Shown here one piece after another: positions 50,425-61,000 of a stretch of 64,000 bases of DNA (its first letter is position 1; each line of letters begins with the position of its first letter). Below the pieces are notes generated by a model. The model had not been told where the DNA came from. It ran no database searches and saw only the letters and a program-made list of their open reading frames with translations. The DNA is from Fratercula arctica (taxonomy: Eukaryota > Chordata > Aves > Charadriiformes > Alcidae). Both the position numbers and the translations under genes were made by a program. The stretch covers positions 53,595,389-53,659,388 of the forward strand of contig CANTUZ010000005.1 of the NCBI GenBank assembly GCA_947846985.1. The letters are read 5' to 3'.

Positions 50425-52679
50425 TCCCACAGTGATGCGAGGGCTTGTCCTGTGCCGGGCGGGAGCTGTCGGGTCTGTGTGCCCAGCCCGGTGTCTCTGG
50501 GATGTCGTAAGAAAGATGCTTCGTGGCATTCGTGTTTCTATGTAATGACAAAGCACGCAGAAATGTTTAACGGCGCTTGTGGGGAAGTGGGTAAAGAATC
50601 TCCTAATATCAAGGCACCGCAGCCTGGTTGCCCCGCAAAGAGGAAGCAGGAGAAAATCAAAGATGAAGAGTAGAAAACTGAAGATGAAGATGGTTTCCCT
50701 TCCAGTGAAGCAATTAATGAGCAAAACAGCTGCTCTGTGAATGGCGGCTGTTGCTGAAAGTTGGGCTTGGTGTGTATCAGGACGCCCATAAGCATCCGTT
50801 GTTGGGTCCATGGCGCAGGGCTCCCGTTTTCAGTGTTTTGAATGAAGTAAGCAAATGGGTTTGAACAAAATATTTGGCCTAGGGTTTATATTTCGTACCC
50901 AGAGATGAATGAGTTTGAGGACACTGCTTTTAGTTTTTCTTTGTATTTCTGACACCCACTGAGCCAAGTTTAATAAACAGTTTCATAAAAATCTGCTCAC
51001 TGAAGCTGGAATGGAAATACATTTACTTTGCAGCCGTTACAGGGCTAAAATTCCCTTTTCATACCACCATTACACCAACCTCCACTCATTGCAGCCCCGA
51101 CAGATACCGGCTTAAATGTCAGGACTATCAGGCCCAGCAACATCTTACAAATGAGAAGAGCGTAGTGGAATTTAATGGAGTTACGCCTGAGTTGGAGTAG
51201 ACCCATTGAGCCTAGACATTTATTTGTCCCCGTCTTGCGGGTCTGTAAGGGCAGAATACAGAGAGACAGAGGCATTATGACCTTGGGTACAGGTAGTAGC
51301 TGTACAGCAAATATTTTTTCTGTAATGATGCTGAAAAAGATGGCGTCCTTTTCTGTAAGTCTACTGTGTAACATGCAGTGCTTAAAATATTGTGCTCATT
51401 CAATTATAGTCTTAGTGAGCTGGAGTCACAAGAGACAGCAAAGCTTTTCAGGCTTTCTGGTGATTTCCTGAAGGTATTTCAGCACTTGGTCACAGTACAG
51501 AACATAATAAATTGCACCATCTGTATACATAGTTCTTGGTTCCCGACAGAATGAGAGATAAGGCTTTAGGCATTGTACGCCAAAAAAATACAACACAGAT
51601 TTCTTTTCTTTCAGTATTTACAATGCCTTAATGTCAGAAGAATTGTGGATTTTCCTGCCATTAGCTATTGCCCAAGTAGCCATCTCAAAGCGTTGTTCCC
51701 GTGGTTCAAAGACAACCCAGGGCACTGAGGACATGGGGCCAAGCTTGACTGGTTGTCGCAGGGAAGCGAGTGCAATCAGGGATATTGTTCTGACACAAAC
51801 AAGAGCAGGGTTTGGCCCAGGTAATCAGCATCTTTTCTGTTTCACACTGGTAATTGACAACTCCCTCGGGGAATTGATTGGGCTGCGGATATATTAAATC
51901 CAGTCTTTCGCCCCGGTCATGCGGTCCACACACAGGCATATTTCCCATTAGACTAAATGGCTGAAGAAAGGGCTGAATATTTGCCCTATTCTTGTCCACA
52001 TGATACCAGCACTTTTCATTAATTGCGTTGGCTTCTATTCTGTAGTTTCTATGGAGAGAAAACAGAGTCCAGGAATTTTTCACACTTAAAAGGAAGATAA
52101 ACGATAACGGTGCTCGTAAGACTGCAGAGCCTGAACCAGTGACAGGCTGGAAATATGCTTTGCTTAATAACACATTAAGTGTTTTGTAGCACCAGGGCTG
52201 GTGCGAGGAAGAGCATGGTGATTTATCTGCCGCAGTCACACTATGCCAGCGTTGAGATGGCTACTGGCTGGGGCTACCACCCCTGAACCAGAACCAGGAT
52301 TTCCTGGCTTGTAGCCCCACTACTAGCCATGGCTTCCTCCGCTACCTTGGGCACAGTTTTAAAATCACCTGTGCCAGGCTCCCTGTCTGTCAAAATGGCA
52401 TGGCCAAACCCAGCTATTGGTGGCAGAGGCAGTAACAGGGTCCTGTTCTCCACGATGGATTCAGCACATCACGGAAATCAGGATCAAAGCCAGACCCTTC
52501 ACCGGTGGGATCAGCACAGGTCCGTGCTCTGGCTCAGCACTCTGGAGATGAAAAATGCCTTTCAAGTAGGTGTCACAGCTCAAAATAAACACTTAAGCTA
52601 TTTGAAAAGATTTTTTTGTTTGCTTTCAGAAAAAAAACCACAGAAACTCTATGATCCAAGCAGTCTCTCAAAAATTTAT

Positions 52680-52985
52680 CATAGAACCATAGCATGGTTT
52701 GGGTTGGAAGGGACCTTAAAGACCATCTAGTACCAACCCCCTGCCCTGGGCAGGGACACCTCCCACTAGACCAGGCTGCTCAAAGCCCCATCCAGCCTGG
52801 CCTTGAACACTTCCAGGGAAGGGTCATCCACAACTTCCCTGGGCAACCTGTGCCAGTGCCTCACCCCCCTCACAGTAAAGAATTTATTCCTGATATTCAG
52901 TCTAAATCTACCCTCTTTCAGTTTGAAGCCATTACCCCGTGTCCTATCAATTAATATCCCGTGTCCTGTTAATATTAACCCTCGA
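52680..52985 (-). mobile_element. CR1 LINE fragment, antisense, upstream of PRIMA1
   Basis: CATAGAACCATAGCATGGTT, TGGGTTGGAAGGGACCTTAA, GGCCTTGAACACTTCCAGGG, CAACTTCCCTGGGCAACCTG and GTTTGAAGCCATTACCCCGT follow the CR1 3' region in reverse. Near its 5' limit there is a small 22-bp-period duplication (CCCGTGTCCT at 52936 and 52958). It is the only CR1 seen in the upstream flank. Confidence 0.93.
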
Positions 52986-54316
52986 TAGAATGATGACCAT
53001 TACTCTTTTTCCCTTTCATCATTGGTTTGAGAGTATTTATCGTGTTTGCTTTGTGGTTTTTTTTTTAAACAACTGCTGATAATCAGAACAATCATGATTA
53101 ACACTCCAATACAGCAGCTACTCAGGAAACATTAGTAAGGACTGCAACACTGATTAGCTGTAAAAACAAATAGTATCGCACTCCTTTAATCTAAGTAGCC
53201 ATAATGGCTATAATGGACTCTAAGAGGCTATTTGTTTTTTCAGTATAGATTGAGTTTACAACATGTGTTCAAGTGTTCGGAGGGCACGGGAGAAGGTTCT
53301 CTTCCAGGCTGACTTCTCAAAATGTCGTTAAAATCAATAGATATTCACCTATCTGACTTTAGGCAGATTTTTTGTCCCTATGTCTTCCGATACATGGGAA
53401 TGGGCTTTTAGCCGGAGGCTGCAGCAGAGGAAGCGAAGGCGACCACTTCTCAAGCTTTGTGGTCAGTCACGCCTAGGGAGAATCCACTTAAGCTTTTTTT
53501 GCTAATGACATTTCTGGATGCAAGTCAATGAACTCAAGAAGAGTGTCCAATCTGGTGAAATGCTCGCCAAAACATAAACAGAAAAGATTCCAGCACTGAG
53601 ATTTCAAAGCTTCATACAGCCAGAAAGCACCCTCTCTCTCAGGTTAATTTTTGGGTTTGATTCTAAAATACCATCAACAGGCTGGTAAATGTACAGCATC
53701 GCTTCACTTTGAAAGCTTGCACTGAAAATATTTTTGTTGTTATTCTTTTAAAGATATTTTTATTGCTCCATGTATCTAATGCAGTGCTTTCAACACGTGG
53801 AAAGCAAATGTATTGGGTTTGGATTTAAATTCTCTACCCAAGAATCTGCACCTTATTGGGAAGTTTTTAAGAGATCACAAATTAATAAAGGTCACAGCAG
53901 CAGAAACAGTGGAGGAATTCACAGTTCTCCAAATACCATCAATAATTCTCAGGGAGGGGAGGGGGTTCTTCTTAATCATCCTGATGATTTTAAAGAATAC
54001 GGAAAAACATTAGGACTCTTAATAGTATTTACACATACAAACAACAGATTTAATTTTCAGAAGATTCGATTGTTCAATTGCTTGATAATTCCATCTTGTG
54101 GGAAGAGAATCCCAACTTTGAGCACATCTAGAATAAATTGTCAAGACAACTGGCTCTTTAATTTTCCTTATATATTAAATTGATAGTTAATAAAATATTG
54201 AAAGTTGGGTTTAAGTTTTAAAAGTGACAGAATTTCAGGAAGTGCTCTTCAAGTTTTCTCCCAGATAAGTACGGGCTATTGCACTGCATCTGGAAAACAA
54301 AGGCAGGGTGTCTCCT

Positions 54317-54390
54317 TTCGGTTGGTATAAATCAGGAATACCTTCGCTGAAATCAATGGATCCACATCAGTTTAGGTGAGGAGTGAACAG
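54317..54390. repeat. Possible ancient amniote interspersed-repeat relic
   Basis: GGTATAAATCAGGAATACC, CTGAAATCAATGGATCCACA and TCAGTTTAGGTGAGGAGTGA resemble a common reptile-type repeat. As I recall, that family reads 'gtgtaaatcaggaataactccactgaagtcaatggagttac'. A similar core occurs near 5972-6005 and, less clearly, at 51172-51200. Homology is judged by eye only. Confidence 0.4.
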
Positions 54391-57300
54391 GACCAACATG
54401 GAAAGCTGCATCATGTAATCGTTAGCTTGTGCTCCAGCACCTGGAGTTGGAGGACACCTCAGATTTGTATTCGTGGCCAGAAAAGCTATGGCTATACATC
54501 ATGTAAGCCTGACCTTTTCAATTTTCTGTCCCTGAAATACTGCATTCGGTGATACACGAGCCTCCTGCTTACTCACTTTTGGTAGTTTCTCACAATTTGT
54601 TCTCCTCAGCAAATGGGTTTGCTCAGCAGCATCACTGTTCTTTGTTTATAAAGGTAAAATGTGTGGGATTAGTTAATCAAAGTGGCCAGAAGAGTCCCAG
54701 AGGTGAGGAAGGGCTTGTATGCCCCCAAATACGTCTGGTTTTTTCAGCCTCATCAATTGCTCACACAACACGTTGCTTCTCCTTACAGATACTACCTTCT
54801 TAGTCTCCTGTGGCTGTTATAATGAAGTCCCTACATCCTGAGCGCACTGCAGGTTGCAGGAATTGCTTAAGTGCTATATTACTTTTACACTCAATATTCA
54901 TGGGTGCTTAGGTTTCATCTCTCTTTACAGAAGATTAAATACTCGTTATTGGAATGTCTAAAGGATAATATAAAAACGGTGCCTTCACATTTACTCTTGG
55001 ACTCTGTTTGGCTCCCTTGCGGATCCGATGTAAAAGGCAGGGCCGGTTACACATTTCCAGGAGGAATTCCTCATCCACTTTACCATGGAAATCTGGTACA
55101 ATTGCCTAATATGTTGTGCTCTGTAGCTGCTCCACTGGAAAAAGGCTGATCAGGTGACCAATGTTCATCAAACCTTAGTGAGGCCTAAAAAGATACTTCA
55201 CGGTTTATTCCATACTAGTATTAAGGATGTGTTTCTCTACTCTCCTTGAGGTAGTTATAGATGAAGGATGAAATAAGACGAGAACCATGGTTGGCCAGGC
55301 CATTTTGGAAACGGATAGATGACAACGTTGAGGCTGAGTAAATGTAGAAGAGAGTAAGTAGCTCCAGATGAAATGAGAATCACTATTTCTAAGAAAAGAA
55401 CTATCAGCATATCTTCTTTTTAACCGCCCCTGCAAGTAGAAACCTTCACATATTTTGATCTAATTGTTTGGTCCGACAAAGCTGAAGTCTAGTTTTGATT
55501 GTCTCTTTAGTGAATCCCAAGCATCAGAATCTTCCCCAAAACTACAAGTCCAAGAATTTCTATGTTCAGCAAAAATATGATTGAATTGGTGACTAAAACC
55601 ATTGTCTGTGGGTCTGTATATTTGACAGTTTCATCAAAAAATGCTTGACAGACGGTCCATTTCACAGAACATTGAGCTCTCTTTCTGCCCTCCCTCTCTC
55701 ACCTCTTACCTCTGTTTCTAATCGACACGATTCCCAGTCTGAAAAAGTAGGAATCGGATTTTAGAAAGCTGTTGGTCTGCAGATCTCAGGTGTGGGTTGT
55801 CCAACCTGTCTTCGCATCTCCAAGCTTTGACTAGAATACAGACCATCGTGCTGCTGCATCGTGGGGTCAGGAGAGTGACTGGAAATAATCCAAGAAGAGC
55901 TTCTCAGGCACAAGGCAGCAGAAGAACTGGCAGCAGAGCAAAGCCCTGGCACAGAGACGTTCCCTCTCCCCCTGCATGCAAGCACGCCACTTACACAGGA
56001 GGCAGGAGCTCAAGGTGCTGGTCGAATTGATTCCAGTCCGTAAGGGTGTTTGATGAAAATACAAACTGCAGGAAAAGCTTGAATAATGTATGAAATTATT
56101 CAATAATTGATAAAAGTCATCAGAAACACTCCACAGAAGAGTAGCTCTGTAAATAGTTTCTCACCATTCTTTTTCCTTATTATTTTGGTCAGCGGGATAC
56201 ATTTGAAACGTGATGGCAGCAGTGCCTCCGTTTGGATTTTGCAGCAAACAGGCAAACCAACACTCCGTCGGGCAGGCAACGCGGGGCCCTTTGCCATTTA
56301 GCAAAACACAAGTAAACTCTGCCGAATTTCATTGGGGTGAGTTGTGCCTGACCTTGGTTTCAAGAGGAAATCACAAAGGTGTTACTAATTGTTGTAAGAA
56401 AATACTGGTAGAAACACACCTGAAGTTATTTTTGTTTTTCTTCACTTATCCATAAGCTCCACAGTGGATTTTGGTGGTCATTCTGCTGTTTCTTTTACAA
56501 TACATTCAACAAACGCGGCATCCATTGTGGTGAGGTGGATGCGGTAATTTGTGCCACTGATGAATGTGTGACATTTGCGCATGGCAGGGAAAGAAATACG
56601 AGGTTGTGCCAATGTCTAACACAGAATTTTGGGGGATATTTTATATCAGCCGAGGTTAAGATTTAAGAGCCAGACGCCAAGCAGGTTGGATTGTAATGGG
56701 CTCATCTGTCTCATAACGAGAGCTATTGATCAGTTATTAGTCATAGCTAGTGTGGGACTATCACAAAGACCCCCCGGGCAGCAGAGCTCGCTATTGAGAT
56801 CCGCTGCAGTCGGATAGCACTGGGGTGAATGGGGAGAGTTTCTCTCCAACATCTGGATGCTGAGAACCAAACACTGCGCTGGGACCAAACACTGGCAGCT
56901 CCCAGGGTCATGACTGGTACCAGCTCCTAGTTCTCGCAACCAGTCTCTGGTATGTCATACAGGCCATTGTTTTACATATTAATTCAAAACTGTCCATTAC
57001 GTCTGTACTCTCCTGAAAATACACTGTGGTTCTGTCTGCAGCTGGGAAGGAAGATCCGTCAGTTTGTCAGTGGTTTCTAGGCTTTTAGAGGGTGTTAAAT
57101 CTCTGCAAGTCTTTTGCATCATCTGTATCTGAAGTCACCATGAGGCATGCACGTCAATCCAGTTGGCCACTGCCGTCATTTCTTACGTCCGGTGTGGTCT
57201 GTACCTATCTGAAGAAAGAGAAGAAAGACACCTGAACTGGTGCCTATGCTTTCTGGTATGCAGAAGATATACTGGGATCTGCCTGCTGTCCATAGGTGGT

Positions 57301-57539
57301 AGGTTACCTTCACGTCTGGTGAAATATTGCTAGAATCTTGTTAGATTACGGCTGTGTAGCTGTTAGATTAGACCAGTAGCTGGGACCATGGTTCCTCGTG
57401 GCTTAGACTGACTATCAAAAAGTGACACACACAGACTGCCTGACAGACCTTGTCACCTTCCTTGTGTAGAAGACGGCCAAACATGTGGGTCTGTCAGGAC
57501 TACTGGCTACTGCACTAATCCTTGCTTGGCCTTTGAAGA

Positions 57540-58050
57540 ACATAAGATGAAAGCTGTTATGGTGTGGCAGGTGCACCTGCTCTGATAGGGACTGAAACTT
57601 CTCGAAAACCTAGAACTTGTGGTTTGAGGGTTGGGCCACCCGGTCCACATGGTGACTACCATCACGTACACACTTCGGTTGAAAGACAAGGACCAACATG
57701 ACCATATAAGACCACAGATCAAGTTTGACTATGGTATAACCGGAGTCCTGCTGGAGGGGAAACTGAGTCGTTCCTCCTCAGAGCAGCGGGTCTGCAGTCG
57801 AGGACTCTCCTTGTGGGCTGGGACGCTGCCCACAGTAACTCCTGCAGGTTGAGAGTCCTCACCTTGCTAGGTGAGCCATCATACATTTTGGATCCTCGTT
57901 TCTAAAGTTTAAGAATTCTTAAGTCAGCTGTGTAGTAATAATTCCATTTAACATCTTGAACACGTAGATTATTAATGTTGTTGGAGTTTTAAACAGTTTT
58001 GGTTAGAATAAAGTTTATTTTTCAGTTTATTACTTGCCTAATTTAATTTC
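57540..58050 (+). mobile_element. Likely endogenous-retrovirus (ERVL-class) long terminal repeat, solitary
   Basis: The stretch resembles avian ERVL LTRs as I remember them. It has a TATA-like CATATAAG at 57703-57710, a GGGCTGGGACGCTGCCCACA block, CCTGCAGGTTGAGAGTCCTC and CTTGCTAGGTGAGCCATC, and a run of AT-rich text. A polyadenylation signal AATAAA lies at 58007-58012, followed by GTTTATTTTTCAGTTTATTA. I see no gag, pol or env coding beside it, so it is best read as a solo LTR. The ends are approximate. A TG start at 57555 is possible, and no clean target-site duplication was found. Confidence 0.55.
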
Positions 58051-61000
58051 TCGTAAGCTTTCATGATGTATGGAAGTCCAAAAGTCTACATTATAAAATA
58101 TTTTAGACATTAAGGTACTGAGAAGCGGTTACTTCTCTCAGCAACAACCATGGCTGTGTTTCTAAAGCAGTCCTACCAGGCAGTGTCCCGTGGGCTTATA
58201 TTGTCCTCTCTGAGTATTTTCTAGGGTCAGAAGGCATTTTTCTGGGAGCAAGGCTCACCACAGGGGTAGGCCTGGTGGCACACACATTGCAAAGGATTTT
58301 CTCAGCTAGACATAAAGAAAAGACAAAAATATATTTAGAAAATTACAATTCTAAGAAAACAAGTATAATTTCTGAAAGACTTTACCTTTAGCCTCTGCTA
58401 TAGATGTTTTCATGAGACCAAAACCAAATTACACTGCCTGTGACTTCTTTTATATCACAAGTTGTCACTGTAACTCCACATTGCTTCCCTGGCAGAATCT
58501 TATGCAAAATGTGTGGATACTAGGATGTCCTCTTACTAAGGCCACCAATATCAGCAGGCATTTATCAGTCTGCAGTTTCAACACACCATTGGTTTTATTC
58601 TGGATCAGCCAGTGGATTTCGATTTTATTACATTCTAAAAAATGTATCTCCTATCAATAAAATCTCAGCTCCCATCTTTAGCTTTCTAAGATTACAGTTC
58701 TATTTTTCATTATTATTGGAAGCATCCAAATACTTGATCTGTTCCTTTTCCTTCTTCATCTTAATAAGTATATGCACTAGATAGAAGAAGAGAGCTCTCT
58801 AAATAGGGCCTGGCAGTCCATAGTGCCTCCAGCTGAAGAATTTACACCTTGGAGTACTCTTTATCTTGCAGTCTGCGTTGTCTCACCGAACAGTGAGAGA
58901 GCTCTCAGGAGGTCCCAGGAAGATGGTAGTTAAGGTTTCCACTGCCATGTCTCCTAACCCCAGTGCCCACACCTCAATCCACACAGAGCGAAGTGAGCTC
59001 TCTCTTGCTTTAAATTTCCCCCATCCCTGCTCAGCCTCTGTGGAAAGGGATGAAGGAACGTGCTGTAGAATGCCCATGCTCTCTTTGGAGAAGGATTTTC
59101 TTGTGATGAGTGGTGGGCCACATCATGTTTATACTGGCACTAATACCACTTGACTAGTGAGTACATTTTCTGGGTATTATTGTATTTGCAACGTATTTGT
59201 TTGCTGCTTACCTGCAGGCACTCTGATACAAGCAGAGAGAAGAAAGAGGCTGGATATAATTTTAAGTACTCTATCACTGGGTATTTTAAAGGATATTAGA
59301 AATGCATCTATAAGGATCAACAGAGGCTGAACCTGTTCGGGGACTAGAGGATGAACCAGATCCGTCTTTGTCAGCCCTTTTTGTTCCTCAGTCCACCAAA
59401 TATCACCCTGTGCCATATTTTCACAATGGCTTTCATTTCAAAATGGGCTCGGTTTTGAACGTTGATGTTTTCACTTTTTCCATTTTTTTTGCTTGGTAGT
59501 CCCACTTGTCTGTGCAGCAGGTGTGAGAAGAGTCTGTGTGCCTTTCTTTTTAAGTCTGCAATTTGGTTTTTCACATTCTGATGTCTTGGAAACCCCTGGG
59601 AGCCACTGTTCTGAAGAACCTTCCCACTCATTTCTCTGATGCAGCGGTGGGAGATAACTGGTGTGCAAGGTGTTACGAACAGATAATTGAGGCAACCGCA
59701 GCCAATCATTGCTAATGACAACGCGTTTCAGCTTACCCTGGCACAGCATCCTCATAAGCACGCAGACATGCAGAGCCTCAGAAGCGTTGTCTGGGGATAC
59801 TCGCTCCCCGGGAGGTGACACGCCGACGCGTGGTACTTCTCACACCACTGGTTGCCCCTCGCACTCTTTCGTCTGCCCCCATGCTTGAAGGTCCAATCTT
59901 GTTTAGCTGACTGTTGGGCCTCTGCTGACTTCCTCTGTCCTTTAGCTTCTCCCTCCATCAAATCCCACGTGCATCACCCCCCACAAGCTGCTGGTTTGAA
60001 AAGAAATGCACCCAAAGCCCCCCTGTGATACCGACATTATTTAGCATTCATCCCAGTGCCTCCGAAGCGTTTTGAGATCCTCCAATGAAAGTCATTACAT
60101 AAATGCAAAGTGTTGTATTGTTAAAACTTTAAATCATGACAAACTTTGAATACATATTTTTTTGTGACTCAGTCATGAATAATCACAATTTGCATATAAT
60201 ATTTTCCTGCGTTCAGCATACCCTCCTTCCCATTTAATCCTTCTGACTGGTGCTGCTGTAATAACTCGAAACCTGAATTACAGAAGGAATGGTGGATTGC
60301 CTTGCTGTTAACTTGGTGACGAGTAATCTTGATATACCTATAGGCAGGAATAGTTGACAATTGTTTGTAATGAGCAGGGAGGAATCCCATAGTCAGAGGA
60401 AACATTTCTCTGTTTATGAACAAGCGCATCCATTTTGTTTTCTTTGTATCCAAAGCTATAGTGGCTGTCTAATATGAATATTATTTCCTTGTGCTTGTTA
60501 CTGCGGTGCCAAGGGATGAGCTAATATTGAGGCTCAACTTAATAAGACCCTGATCTAATGTTGACAAACGGGCAGTGGTGCCCCAGTGCACTTATGGGCT
60601 TAAGGAGCCGAACAGGCACCCAGTGAGACGGTATAAAATGCCAGCATTAATGGGAAGTGATAAGCAATTCTCTGTCTTTGAAGTATCTTTGTTTGCAAAG
60701 GGCAGCTTAGTTTTTCTTGGAAATGCCGTGCTATTTATCTAATCAGCTCCTTAGCTGCCATTTTTCTCATTTCCCCTAAATAAATGGGCCAGGTGACAGC
60801 AGCAGAGTCCCAGCTGTGGGAGAGGAGCTGGAATGGCTGCAACAGCCTCCGTGTGCCCACGGCTGTAGAGTTCTGTCCAGTGGACTGGAAATCCAGAGTC
60901 CAGCTCCACACACTTGTCCTAGACGTATAGGAACATAATTCTGCCATTACATACTGGATATCGCAGGCAGGAGCCCATCGTCTTTGTTGCCTTCAGAAAG

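Noticed and set aside
49712..50545. Plus-strand 277-codon frame across the CpG island
   Set aside because: It is a compositional artefact of GC-rich DNA that then reads into a T-rich tract (VFFVCLFVF...). It has no domain and no known homologue that I recognise.
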